Numbered from the stretch's first letter, positions 52,601 to 63,028 are shown. The stretch is DNA of 64,000 nt from Candidatus Gracilibacteria bacterium (GCA_028687475.1 JAQUAB010000001.1:62001-126000), one strand, 5' to 3'. Notes: generated by a model not told the origin, from the sequence alone. Translations and numbers: made by a program.

Positions 52601-55600
52601 ATCATAGGTAGAAGTGGTAGTATGACCATTGGCATCAGTTTCTGTGAGGAGATTGTCCCCTGCATCATAGGTGTAGAGTGTATCTCGTGAGATATCTTCT
52701 GAGAGACTCGTCTTCGTGACACGTCCGAGAATATCATAGGTATATACGGTTTTTGTGAGAAGAAGCCCAGTATTATTTTTCTGATTCGTCTCGATGATAT
52801 TACCTCACTGATCATAGATGATGCTCGTGCTCGTACCATTCGCATCCAGAGAAGTGATGAGACGATCATATCCATCATAGGTGAAAGTAGATGTTTGTCC
52901 GTCTCGATTCTCTGTGATGATATTCCCATTCGCATCATAGGTATAGAGAGTTGTATGCGTTGTACTTCCGATGACTTCCTTCTTGGTGAGGCGATCCAGG
53001 GCATCATAGGTTCTCTGTTCTACTTGGCCATTCGGATAGGTCGTCGTGAGGAGATTCTCATTCGCATCATAGGCATACGTGAGCGTGGCTCTCTGGTTCA
53101 CATCGATATCTGCTGTGAGAGTAGTTGGCTTGTCGAGGAGATTGTAGATGGTATCTGCGACTACTTGTACCCCACTTTCAATAGTTGTAGTAGACTTCGT
53201 CTTGTTGTTATTCGCATCGTAGACGAGCTCACTCATAATCCCTTCTGGAGTGAGGGTTTTCGTGAGACGATCATAGGCATCATGGGTGAGAGTCGTGGTA
53301 TTCCCGCGACCATCTGTCACTGTGAGTGGATTGCCATATATGTCATAGGTATAGCTCGTGGTGGTAACATCTGGAGTTCCATATCCACTCGCCTTACTCA
53401 TGAGACGACCATCTGCATACGTCATCTTGGTAACAATTCCTCTCGCATCGGTAGACTCAGTGAGATGACCGAGAGCATCATAGACAAAATGAGAACCACG
53501 GAGTCTTGCTCCATTCATATCTTTCTCCACAATATCTATGATATTTCCATTCGCATCTGAGATGAATTCTGTGATTTTCCCACGTGGATCAACTACGCTG
53601 GAAAGTGTATTCTTTGCTCCATTGTATGTGAGTGTCGTCACAATATCAGTAGCATCATCATCTGCGTGAGACATATCTGCTTTCTTGCGAATCATACTCT
53701 TGTTGCCAAGTGCATCATAGGTATATTTTGTACCATTGCCATTCGGAAGAATCTCTTCGATGAGTTGTCCGAGTTCGTTGTAGGTATAGCGAGTAGTCAC
53801 CGTATTTCCAGATCCCAGATCAGTCGTCCGAGAGAGAACATTTCCCATACGGTCATAGGTATACTCTGTCACTTTTCCATTGCGATTGGTAGCCCGATTT
53901 TTCACCACATAGGTTCCGATAACTTGTCCCATTCCAACGGTTGTCAGAGTATCATCTTCATGGATATCTGCAAGGGTGTAGACATAGCTTCCTACATCGT
54001 TCCCATATTTCTGTGAGATGACTCGATCATTCGCATCATAGGTATTCTCTACATAGATCTGATTCTTGGAATCAATGAGTTTGCGGATATTGTGATCAAG
54101 ATTATTGTCTCCCGTATTGGTGTAATACGTGAAGCTAATAGTCTTCGTATCGTTGCCATTCTTGAGTGTAATAGCTTTCAGATCATGAAGTCCGCCATCA
54201 GTTTCTCCACTGCCATAGTAGGAGAGAGTGACACTTTTCCCTCCTGATTCTGCAACGCTCGTAAGGTGATCAGTAGTATCATAAGTATAGGTAATAGTGC
54301 GACCGAGAGTATCAGTGACAGTCGTAAGAGCTCCAGAACTGTTGTAGGCAAAATCAAGAGATTGGTTGTACTTGTTGGTAAGAGTAGCAATCTTGTTGTT
54401 AACACCAAAGGTATACTGCGTTCCATCATTGAAGAACATGGTGTAGGTTCCACTGGCTGACTTCACGAGATCAACATTGAGTCCACCCATGTGAGCAAAT
54501 CCAGAACCAGAAACAACGAAAGTATATTTCCCGAATTTTCCATCGTAGTAGGTCACACTTCCTCCTGTATTTTCTACGAGTTTCTTGTTGTAGTTGTGAT
54601 CCCAATTCTGTCCTACTGGTCAGTCGTAGACTGAGCGAGAGCGATACTGAAGAGTAAAATCGTAGTCGAGACTATTGCCACCGAGATGAAGGAGAGTGTT
54701 GTTGTAGGTGAAATCTCCTGTCGAAAGATTCACCGGATCGAGGGCATCTTGGGACTGGGTGGTAATGGAGGTGTTATTGGAAGTGTTAGAAAAAATATGA
54801 GGAAGCCTTTCATCTGAGTATACATTGAGTTTTAGTACATCTTGTAGAGTTGGCACTGTAAATAGTGGTGTCGAATTTGGTTGAGATGGAATATATGTTC
54901 ATCCCTCTATGCAACCCATATTAATACATCTCTGAGGATAAGCAGTTCAATTGTCTGGAGTGACTTGCCAATAGTATTGTCCATTGATTTTATCCGTGAT
55001 ATAGTATAAGAGTCTTGTCGTACTAATACCAGTTGAGGTTCATGGGGTGAAGATGAGATTATAATTCGATGCACCCGGATAGGAAGACCAGGAAATATAG
55101 GTTGGAGCTGTCCAGGTTCAGAGATTCTCAATATTTCCCCCTACCACCATTGATCCAACATCAGAAATATTTCCTTCATTCACCACATCTCAAGAAACAG
55201 TAAGTGTCTTTCTATTCGAGATTGCTATGGTGGATCAAGAAAAGAGGTGAAATATATTCGTGTGAAGAGTGGTATCGAAACAACTTTCATTGAGATAAGT
55301 ATATGACCCCTCCGTGAGGTTAACATTTTTTGCATTAATCGTAGACTGACAGAGATATTTCTCCGAATCTGGATTGTCTCCATCTTTTCCATCGAAAATA
55401 AAATAGTCAAGGGAACCGGTAATAGTCATCGCATAGATATATCCACGAGTCTTAAGAAAAGAATTTATTCCTCCTAAAACGGTTGCCTGACCATAGTAAA
55501 ACCCAACTCCTGTAGTAATGCCATGATTGTCTTCTAGGGAAATATTTCGGTTTCCATTATTAAAGGATATCTGGCCAGTAACATTGAGATCTCAGATAAC

Positions 55601-56695
55601 AGAAATATCTGAATTGAGTGAAAGGTTTCCAGTGAGAGTAGTATCGTGGAAATCGAGAGTTCTAGAACCGGTACCAAAGAGGTAAAGATTTGGTATAGAG
55701 AAAATGGCACGATTCTCAATATTTCCCCCTACCACCATTGATCCAACATCAGAAATATTTCCTTCATTCACCACATCTCAAGAAACAGTAAGTGTCTTTC
55801 TATTCGAGATTGCTATGGTGGATCAAGAAAAGAGGTGAAATATATTCGTGTGAAGAGTGGTATCGAAACAACTTTCATTGAGATAAGTATATGACCCCTC
55901 CGTGAGGTTAACATTTTTTGCATTAATCGTAGACTGACAGAGATATTTCTCCGAATCTGGATTGTCTCCATCTTTTCCATCGAAAATAAAATAGTCAAGG
56001 GAACCGGTAATAGTCATCGCATAGATATATCCACGAGTCTTAAGAAAAGAATTTATTCCTCCTAAAACGGTTGCCTGACCATAGTAAAACCCAACTCCTG
56101 TAGTAATGCCATGATTGTCTTCTAGGGAAATATTTCGGTTTCCATTATTAAAGGATATCTGGCCAGTAACATTGAGATCTCAGATAACAGAAATATCTGA
56201 ATTGAGTGAAAGGTTTCCAGTGAGAGTAGTATCGTGGAAATCGAGAGTTCTAGAACCGGTACCATAAGTAGTGATGTTTCCTATAGTAAAAGAGCCTTGA
56301 TTAATAATACCTCACCCAAGATTAATCTGTGAAATTCAAGAAATGGTTCCAAGATTTTCAATATCACCAGTAATGGTAATATCGTTTGCTTCAGATAAGC
56401 TACCAATTGAATCAACTAAAAGACCTTGAACGGTAATATTTCCATTGATAGAAATATCTCAAGTAATGAGAACAATATCATCAACAGTTGGAACTCGTCC
56501 TTCTAACCAAGCGCCTGGATCATTCCAATTGCCAGAATCTGAAATAGAATGAATTGTTGGAGCAAGTGAGAAGGCGTTAACTTCATAAAAAGAAGTTAGT
56601 AAGACTTCAACGAACGTAGTGACAATAAAAAAAGAATACATCATGAAAAATATACTCTTTTTTTTATTCCATCACTCCTTAGCTTTCTCGAGCAT
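49595..56695 (-). CDS. RHS/YD-repeat polymorphic toxin with lysozyme-like C-terminal domain (2366 aa)
   Basis: One open frame of 7.1 kb under code 25. The N-terminus is a signal-like helix (KKKSIFFMMYSFFIVTTFVE), then about 600 residues of beta-roll repeats (TLTGNLSLNSDISVIGDLNV) including two identical 185-residue copies. An RHS start follows (STGDFTYNNTLLHLGGNSLD, YRSRSVYDGPVGQNWDHNYN), then about 40 YD repeats, a Thr/Gly-rich insert and the core end (YLRARYYDAGLGRFVSRDPI). The last about 180 residues look lysozyme-like: IIYEEQSHLMP with a Glu, NTYGLSQISI, NPEKHIEIMNDRI, WNVWNGG, YGKRVQEYA. ATG 56695 gives a basic signal n-region; the frame is open upstream to ATG 56833. Confidence 0.88.
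55123..55676 (-). repeat. RHS N-terminal tandem duplication, unit 1
   Basis: Identical, as far as I can read, to 55711-56264 over 554 bases; the period is 588 bp (196 codons), so the frame is kept. The units are separated by 34 non-repeated bases. Confidence 0.92.
55711..56264 (-). repeat. RHS N-terminal tandem duplication, unit 2
   Basis: Second copy of the 554-base unit, see 55123-55676. The two translate to the same stretch containing IFDGKDGDNPDSEKYLC and ESCFDTTLHTNIFHLF. Confidence 0.92.
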
Positions 56696-57030
56696 ATAAA
56701 AAAGATAAATACTAAATGAATCCATTGTGCCCAGCAAAAGAATTTGTATTAACAATAGAAAGTATAATGATGCTCCGTATAAATCAAGCAGAAAAATACT
56801 TGTTCTGTTACAATTAATGTGCACATATTCCATAAAAAAAGAAGGTATCCAATCTGATTTTCTCTATTTCATAACAAAGTACTCTAAATAGAAAGAACTC
56901 TATTTACTTCATTTACATCATGAAAAAAGAACTTGTTCGAAGAAAAACTGTGACCAAGAAGATGTAGAAATATTTAGAATAGATGAACTAATTGAAACTG
57001 CCTGCCTTTTATTTATTACAAGTTTTCAAA
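56696..57030. other. Intergenic region upstream of the RHS gene
   Basis: About 335 AT-rich bases. The RHS frame remains open on the minus strand up to 56833, so part may be coding. A 15-codon plus-strand frame at 56921 is too short to support. It ends at the CCATGG-type terminator copy 3. Confidence 0.45.
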
Positions 57031-57059
57031 ATCCATGGACGCCATGGATTTTTTTGTTA
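57031..57059 (+). terminator. Terminator, CCATGG type, copy 3
   Basis: AAATCCATGG-ACG-CCATGGATTTTTTT followed by GTTATACTTCATGG, nearly identical in sequence and flank to 47461. No plus-strand gene ends directly before it, so it is probably a duplicated piece. Confidence 0.88.
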
Positions 57060-57065
57060 TACTTC

Positions 57066-57530
57066 ATGGAAATAATTCCTGATATGATTATCGATACAAA
57101 AACAGAAGCCTTCCAAGACGCGCCAGAAATCGTATGATGTATACTCTATACATTAGACAATTCATTTCTCCTCCTGAAGCGCCACTCAGATAAACCCGAA
57201 TGATCCACATGGTGAGATCCAGGTGGGAAGGTCGAATCATGAGAAACTCTCGAAGCAGCAATCATCCGTGAGACGCAAGAAGAAACAGGAATTCTCCTTT
57301 CGAAAGACAGTATCGAATATGTGAAAACATTCTATATCATCCGTGAGCGGGATAATAAACACCTCATCTATCATCTCTTCTGTGCAGAATATCATGGAGA
57401 ACCTATCATTCTGAGTGATGAGCATACTGAATATGGATGGTTCAATCATGAAACTGCTCTCACTCTTCCACTCATACATGATGAAGAGCCCTGCATAGAA
57501 GCCTTCCTCCAATATAGAAATAATCTCTAA
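57066..57530 (+). CDS. NUDIX hydrolase (154 aa)
   Basis: The NUDIX box GGKVESGETLEAAIIRETQE followed by ETGI is complete (two of its glycines are TGA). Strand CILYTLDNSFLLLKRHSD and the late YGWFNHE fit the fold. It hydrolyses a nucleoside diphosphate derivative; the substrate cannot be told. ATG 57066 or 57084. Confidence 0.92.
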
Positions 57531-57539
57531 CTTTCCCCT

Positions 57540-58712
57540 ATGTCCAACACGAATCTCATCACTTGTCCGAATTGCGGTCACCAGTTTTCTCTCTCAGACG
57601 TCCAGAAACATGAGATGGAAGAGATGCGTGAGAAAATGAAAACAGAAGTAGAAGCTGACATGAAAAAACGCGCATTTGCTTGGGCACAAGAGGAAGTGAA
57701 GAAGGCGGAAGCAAAAGCCCGAGAAGATGCACAAAAACAAGCAGTCGAACTCGAAGATTTGCGAAAAAAGCGTGATGAAGCAGAGAAAAAAGAAATGGAA
57801 TTTCTCAAGCAATCTCAAGAATTCGAAAATATGAAGCGCAATCAAGCGCTCGAACTCGAGAAGGCAAAAATGGAAGAACGCAAGAAAGTCGAAGAAGAAG
57901 CTCGAAAACAAGCAGAAGAGCGTGCCAAGTTCGAGAATGAGAAGATGAAGCTCGAATCTGACAAGCGTATCGCTGAACTCACGAAACAACTCGAGATGAC
58001 ACAACGCGCCGTCGAAGATGCGAACCGCAAGGCGAATCAATGAAGCATGCAGATTCAAGGAGAAATCCAGGAAGATGCGCTGAAGGAATTATTGCAACAG
58101 AGCTTCCCTATCGACATTATTTCTGACGTGGAGAAAGGCATCAAGTGAGCGGATATCATCCAAGAAGTCCGCAATGATTTCGGTCAGTCCGTTGGTGTCA
58201 TCGCTTGGGAATCGAAGAATACGAAAGCATGGTCTGATGGTTGGGTAGAAAAACTCAAAGAAGATCGTCTCCGTGTCGGCGCTGGAGTCTCTGTCATCGT
58301 CTCATCCGTTCTTCCAGAATGAGTGAACCGATTCGGACTCTACCGCGATATCTGGGTCACAGACTACGAGTCTGTCCTCCCACTCACGATTGCCCTCCGC
58401 GCACATATCATCGAGATGACGAAGGTACGCAATAGTCTCAAGGGGAAAGACGAGAAGATGGAAGTCCTCTATAACTACCTCATCTCTCCAGAATTCAAGG
58501 CAAAGATCGAGAATATCGTCGAGGCATTTTCGACGATGAAGGATGATCTCGACCGTGAGAAGCGCGCTATGGAGAAAATGTGGAGTGCTCGTGAGAAACA
58601 ACTCTCTCGTGTCATCGATAATACTGCTCGACTCTATGGTGACATGCAATGACTTATCGGGTCGCAACTTGGGACGGTCGAGTATTTGGAATTGGGGGGT
58701 GGGGAGGAATAA
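57540..58712 (+). CDS. DUF2130 protein with zinc ribbon and long coiled coil (390 aa)
   Basis: N-terminal zinc-ribbon half TNLITCPNCGHQFSLSDV, a charged coiled coil to about residue 165 (AEKKEMEFLKQSQEFENMKR), then the DUF2130 domain: DIIQEVRNDFGQSVGVIAWE, SKNTKAWSDGWVEKLKEDRL, VIVSSVLPEGVNRFGLYRDI. The last domain resembles restriction-endonuclease-like folds (ExK near AWESKNT), but activity is unproven. Four TGA glycines. Truncated copies of its 5' end lie at 47406 and 47849. Confidence 0.88.
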
Positions 58713-58745
58713 TTTCTGTTATTGCGAGGCACGAAGCAATCTTAT
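58713..58745. repeat. Short palindrome ATTGCGAGGCACGAAGCAAT
   Basis: REP-like palindrome directly after the DUF2130 gene, of the type dispersed in many bacterial genomes. No other full copy seen in the window. Confidence 0.5.
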
Positions 58746-58793
58746 CTACATTGTCCGATTTGCTAAAGTTATGGAAAATAAAAATCTGAAAAT

Positions 58794-59258
58794 ATGCTAG
58801 ATTTCCTAAATCAGAAACTTTGAACTTCTTTTAAAGAAGATGACCTAATGGCACTTAAAGATTTTGTTTTGTTATGGAACGTATTTGAAGATACTTTGTT
58901 TAATAAAAGTTTCAGTGTTACAAAAGCATCTGAATTTATTTGAAGCAATTCTCTGGATATTGAATTATTTGAAAAACACCTATCCTATTTCAGGGATCGA
59001 TATGTTTTAAATTGAGTTTTTACAGATAAATATCAGCTATTTTTCCGAACTAGCGACCGAGAAGATATTGTAAAGAAAGTTTTATTGTGAGAAACTTCAA
59101 ATTCTGATGAATTAATACTCGGAATGCTATTAATTATTTTCAGATATAGAAATAATTTGTTTCATTGACTTAAAGAGTTTTGAAAATTCGATAAACAAAA
59201 AGAGAATTTCGAAATAGCAAATGATTTCTTAAAAACCATAATTGATTATATTCTCTAA
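58794..59258 (+). CDS. HEPN-like hypothetical protein (154 aa)
   Basis: All-helical protein with FRYRNNLFHGLKEFGKFDKQ near the C-terminus, an R-x4-H motif in the position of HEPN/Apea-type domains. The N-terminus has LMALKDFVLLWNVFEDTLFN. Six TGA glycines. No partner nucleotidyltransferase is adjacent. Confidence 0.6.
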
Positions 59259-59265
59259 AAATAGA

Positions 59266-59847
59266 CTATTCTTTTTCAATTCAAGTAATATAAGAAAATC
59301 ACTCCCAATTAAAATGCGGGATATTATAAAATACCTGCTTTTCATCTGGGGAAAGTTTTTTCCACATTTTTACAAAAGCAATCTGAAAACGTCATGACCA
59401 ACAATCATTATAATTAAAGTCAATATGATATACTCCTGTATTAAATCTTGTTAACTCATGAATAGTTTTTTCTACCTTCCTAAACTCATCTTCGGAAACC
59501 TGTTTATTAAAAATTCTAAATTCTTTTCCTTGAAAAGCAACTCCTTTAGTAAATTCCTTTCCCTGAGGTGTATACCCATCTATGAAGTAACAAAATATAT
59601 TATTTCTCGTAAATTTTAAACCTCTGCAATAAAAACAATCTTCGCAAAAAATACATGCATCACAATAGTGACAATTACGAACATTTGAAACATTATTACA
59701 ATAAAAGCTATCTCTAGAATAATTGATTTGATGACAATATTGGCAACCAGATGAAGTACCTGATCAGACACAATAGTGGCACCATTGTAAACTTTTACAA
59801 CCAATACAATTTGTACATGATGCATCACAATTTAAACACTCCTTCAT
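59266..59847 (-). CDS. Cysteine-rich protein with many CxxC pairs (193 aa)
   Basis: The first about 90 residues contain 18 or so cysteines in CxxC and CxxxC units (CLNCDASCTNCIGCKSLQWC, HYCVGSGTSSGCQYC, RNCHYCDACIFCEDCFYCRG), as in multi-zinc modules. The C-terminal half is without Cys except one, and aromatic-rich (KMWKKLSPDEKQVFYNIPHF). Four TGA glycines. No family recognised; metal or nucleic-acid binding is likely. Confidence 0.65.
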
Positions 59848-60142
59848 ATTATTCTTTGGAAAAAAATAATCAAACATACCTATTATTTTATAAAGAAGTA
59901 AACGAATTCTATTTACAAGAAAATTTTAAGAATCTAAGAATCTTCTAACACATAGAATATATAAATACATTATTATGTAAAGGTAAATAATTTTACATAT
60001 ATCACTATCTGCATAAAATGGGGTTCTCCCGAAAGTATTGGTTTCAGTTATAGTCTTTGTATGATTTCTATATAAGATTTATTTCTCATTTAATGATATC
60101 TATGAAGTTATGATTAAACTAATTAATATTGACGTATGGAGT

Positions 60143-60260
60143 GTTGGCTTCGCCCCCGCTGGTTGCAGGTTAGCAAAAAGCACAAAATCTTCAATAACTA
60201 TAGCGGACTGATATACAAGGAGGGGTAGCAAGTGTGGTTCAATTCCACGAGCCAGCACCA
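60143..60260 (+). ncRNA. tRNA-like RNA of 118 nt, class unclear
   Basis: Acceptor GTTGGCT pairs with AGCCAGC (one wobble), followed by A and encoded CCA. The T-arm is canonical (TGTGG-TTCAATT-CCACG). Between them are about 83 bases that do not form ordinary D and anticodon arms. Instead GCCCC can pair with GGGGT, CCGCT with AGCGG, and TTGC with GCAA. It is too long for a normal tRNA and too short for a known tmRNA. No ALAA-type tag is seen. A terminator follows at once, so it is an independent transcript. Confidence 0.6.
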
Positions 60261-60273
60261 TTAGAAAGCCAGA

Positions 60274-60297
60274 AGACCAGAAATGGTCTTTTTTTCT
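60274..60297 (+). terminator. Terminator of the tRNA-like RNA
   Basis: AGACCA-GAAA-TGGTCT followed by seven Ts, 13 bases after the encoded CCA. Confidence 0.9.
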
Positions 60298-60489
60298 TTT
60301 TTGACTTCATAAACACTTTCTATATACTTGACCTGTCAAGCATTTAAAAAGTAAATTACATTTACTCACTTCGTGAACGGCAATGCTTGCCGTTTTTTAA
60401 ACGCTCGGAAGACTTCGCTCACTCGGAAAATAAGCAAGCTTCTTTTCCTCGTTCTGCTCGTCTATCAACTATTAATTAAGTATATTTTT

Positions 60490-60918
60490 ATGTCTCCTAT
60501 TTCCCCGACTCTTTCATTTTTCATTTCCCTCTCTCGTATCGAGACAGTTCTCTCACGGAGACTCGATGCTCGGCTCGGTGGACTCGGATGGTCAGATTTT
60601 CTGATTCTCCATGCACTCTCGGTTGCACCAGATGGACGACTCCGTCGCGTAGATCTCGCGGATACAATCGGACTCACAGCAAGCGGGATTACCCGACTTC
60701 TCCTCCCGATGGAGAAGGTCGGACTCGTGAGACGTGAAGCACACGAGGGTGATGCACGTGTGAGCTATGTCGCTATTGCTCCAGGAGGTCAGGCGAAGCT
60801 CACAGAAGCCATCATTCGTGCCGAGGAGTTCTGTTCGGATATCATCCATTTAGCAGAATCTGTCGAGATCGAGCGTGCGAACAATATCATCCAGAAGATG
60901 AGTAAGAGGATTGGATAG
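60490..60918 (+). CDS. MarR-family transcriptional regulator (142 aa)
   Basis: Winged helix pattern: LGWSDFLILHALSVAPDGRL, RRVDLADTIGLTASGITRLL and EKVGLVRREAHEGDARVSYV (wing with DAR). No TGA codons. ATG 60490 starts the protein at the first dimerisation helix. The regulated gene is unknown; the neighbouring rhuM-like gene is on the same strand. Confidence 0.9.
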   Translation: MSPISPTLSFFISLSRIETVLSRRLDARLGGLGWSDFLILHALSVAPDGRLRRVDLADTIGLTASGITRLLLPMEKVGLVRREAHEGDARVSYVAIAPGGQAKLTEAIIRAEEFCSDIIHLAESVEIERANNIIQKMSKRIG

Positions 60919-60944
60919 TTCTCTGGAAAAACATTTGCAATATT

Positions 60945-60975
60945 ATACATATGTATATACTGTATACATATGTAT
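60945..60975 (+). promoter_or_regulatory. Perfect 13-bp inverted repeat in front of the rhuM-like gene
   Basis: ATACATATGTATA-TACTG-TATACATATGTAT, 8 bases before the ATG, overlapping any promoter. A typical operator for a dimeric repressor, such as the MarR protein just upstream or the gene's own product. Confidence 0.65.
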
Positions 60976-60982
60976 TTCATAT

Positions 60983-61468
60983 ATGAACAACGAGAATAAT
61001 AATATCATCATCTATCAGAGAAAGAATGGAGAAATCCAGATACAGATGGATCAGAAATCCGATACCGTCTGGGCTCGACAAGAACAGATTGCCGAGTTAT
61101 TTGATATCGATAGAACGGTCGTAAATAAACATATTCGCAATGTTTTAAATACTGATGAGCTAGATCCAGACTGAGTATGTGTAAAATTTGCACATACTGC
61201 GGAAGATGGAAAAACCTACCAAGTTATGTTCTATAATTTGGATATGATTCTTGCGGTTGGTTACCGTACTAATTCCAAAAATGCTATCAAATTCCGTCAG
61301 TGGACAACCGCCAGACTCAAGGAATATCTCGTCCAAGGGTATTCTATCAACCAATCTCGTCTTGATAAATTGAAGAAAAGTCCACTAAATCTCCTCATTG
61401 CCCAGAGTGATCCGAAGGAGAAAGAGATGATGATAAAGCTGGTGGTGAACCTGATAAATCAGGGATAA
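60983..61468 (+). CDS. RhuM-like virulence-associated protein (161 aa)
   Basis: The RhuM family start has IIIYQRKNGEIQIQMDQKSD, TVWARQEQIAELFDIDRTVV and NKHIRNVLNTDELDP, then VMFYNLDMILAVGYRTNSKN and FRQWTTARLKEYLVQGYSIN. Full RhuM proteins are about 330 residues, so this is the N-terminal part only. One TGA. Often found in toxin or restriction islands; molecular role unclear. Confidence 0.85.
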
Positions 61469-61532
61469 AAAAACCATAAAAACTTGTAAAGTAGCTATTA
61501 TAGATACAATGGACATATATTAAAATCTTCAT

Positions 61533-61763
61533 ATGCAAACTATCACTTCGGTCGAAGCCCAGAATAACTTCGAGCGACTCATGAATACCATTCCTCGCGA
61601 GCCTGTCATCATCACAAAACATGGGAAAAATTTCGCCATGGTAATCCAATATGAAGAACCTGTCGAGTTCGGAGAAATAGCTATTTCCGAACTCTCTTCT
61701 GAGACTCAGGAATCCCTCACAAAAGCGAGAAAACTCTCAAAAAGTGCATTCATAAACTACTAA
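61533..61763 (+). CDS. Phd/YefM-type antitoxin (76 aa)
   Basis: TSVEAQNNFERLMNTIPREP followed by VIITKHGKNFAMVI is the Phd/YefM DNA-binding fold; the C-terminus is the toxin-binding tail. It is 1 base from the toxin gene. Confidence 0.88.
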   Translation: MQTITSVEAQNNFERLMNTIPREPVIITKHGKNFAMVIQYEEPVEFGEIAISELSSETQESLTKARKLSKSAFINY

Positions 61764-61764
61764 T

Positions 61765-62013
61765 ATGGTAAAAATCCGTCAGGTATTTATCGCGCCCGAA
61801 GCACTCGAATATCTCGTGAAACGACAACTCGAAAAACAATACCAGAAAGCGAAAATATTCATCATTGCGTGACATTTCTCGAATGTAGATCTGAAAATCC
61901 GCGAACCAAAAGAAGATAGAATTTGGTATTTCCGTATCAATAAGCAATATCGAGCACTCTGTGAACTCGATGGAGAAATTCTCTATGTGTTAGCAATAGA
62001 TAGTCATCAATAG
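61765..62013 (+). CDS. ParE/RelE-like toxin (82 aa)
   Basis: Fits the RelE/ParE barrel: two helices (LEYLVKRQLEKQYQKAKIFI), then DLKIREPKEDRIWYFRINKQ and YRALCELDGEILYVLAID. Follows its Phd antitoxin. RelE-type members cut mRNA on the ribosome, ParE-type poison gyrase; which applies here is not clear. One TGA. Confidence 0.82.
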
Positions 62014-62029
62014 TCATTTCTCGCTTAAA

Positions 62030-62093
62030 TTGGATCCAAAGAGAAAGAGATGATGATAAAACCGTAGTGAATCTTAATTAACAAGGAGTAGTG
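62030..62093 (+). repeat. Degenerate copy of the rhuM 3' end
   Basis: About 60 bases match 61407-61468 (both contain GAGAAAGAGATGATGATAAA). Together they flank the toxin-antitoxin pair as imperfect direct repeats. Confidence 0.75.
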
Positions 62094-62288
62094 ATCTTTA
62101 CAATTTCCGTATTTCATAATAAATCATATAAATTAGTTGACTTTCTATTGTAAATTAATATAACTCGTAAATCAGACTCTCCAATTGCTGTACAAAAACA
62201 TTCTCAATAGAGAGGTATCCGAAAATTCAATAAGCACAAGAGAATATACGATATACATTCCCTGAAAGCATTTCTTATCTATGAAATT

Positions 62289-62786
62289 ATGGAAATTGCA
62301 AATATATGAGACCTATGAGTACAGAAAGATGCTCTCAAAACCCATGATCTCGTCCAACAAAATCAGTGAACGATAGAGGAAGAGGGTTATGCAAGTACAG
62401 GAATCGGCTGCAATGTGAAATCGGTTGCAGCAATGCATTATGTATTCACCCGAGCACCGTGATGCGAAACTTGCCCCCATGAATACCATGCCCTCGAACA
62501 CCTCACACACTTACTTATGCTGTGATATGATGTCTGCAAGACAGATGAGTCATTTTTCGGTGCTGGTGATATATTCTTCCTCATGTATATACGATGAAGA
62601 ACACATAGTCCTCAGCTCATACATGATATGGAGATGGCCTATGATGAACAGGCAAGGACAGAAAAAGATGAATCACGGAAAATACTCCTAGTCACCCTGA
62701 AGATGAAGGTCCGTGAATATGTGCCACTCCTACGGGAATTCTATGGGCAGATACGTACATTGAATGATAGATACAAAAATTCATAA
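62289..62786 (+). CDS. Hypothetical protein with Cys/His motif (165 aa)
   Basis: One frame with eight TGA glycines: GYASTGIGCNVKSVAAMHYV, then CETCPHEYHALEHLTHLLML (C-x2-C-x2-H-x2-H, a possible metal site) and a basic helical end. No family recognised. Ends in a good terminator. Confidence 0.55.
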
Positions 62787-62812
62787 TCCTCTTCTTACTA
62801 AGAGGATTTTTC
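62785..62812 (+). terminator. Rho-independent terminator
   Basis: AATCCTCTT-CTTACT-AAGAGGATTTTTC directly at the stop of the preceding gene. Confidence 0.85.
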
Positions 62813-62863
62813 TTCCATTTTCTCCATATTTCCATATACTCTGTCCATACTCAATTTCGATTT

Positions 62864-63028
62864 ATGCCAATCAAACCGCCACATCTCCAAGACGAAGAAG
62901 AACTCGCAGAAGAGCAGACACTCAATAGAAGCTTCTCTTCTATCTGAGCACAATGACCGAGCAAATATGGAAAATGAGGATCCAAACTCTACAAAGCAAA
63001 ATGACGCGCTCGCGGAAGAAGACAATAA
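62864..63028 (+). CDS. Small acidic-basic protein (54 aa)
   Basis: Acidic start (DEEELAEEQT) and a basic Gly/Lys/Arg end (SKYGKGGSKLYKAKGRARGR). Same design as the next gene, so probably a paralogous pair; nucleic-acid binding is a guess from charge. Five TGA glycines. Confidence 0.5.

Noticed and set aside
51662-52690. Plus-strand frame opposite the RHS repeats
   Set aside because: It arises from the periodic YD-repeat coding on the other strand.
55123-56264. Insertion sequence
   Set aside because: The repeated 554 bases encode part of the RHS protein in frame and have no transposase or terminal inverted repeats.
60143-60260. Ordinary tRNA, tRNA-Sec or tmRNA
   Set aside because: No D-arm or anticodon arm can be drawn, an UCA triplet in the middle is not in a paired arm, and there is no tag frame ending in ALAA.
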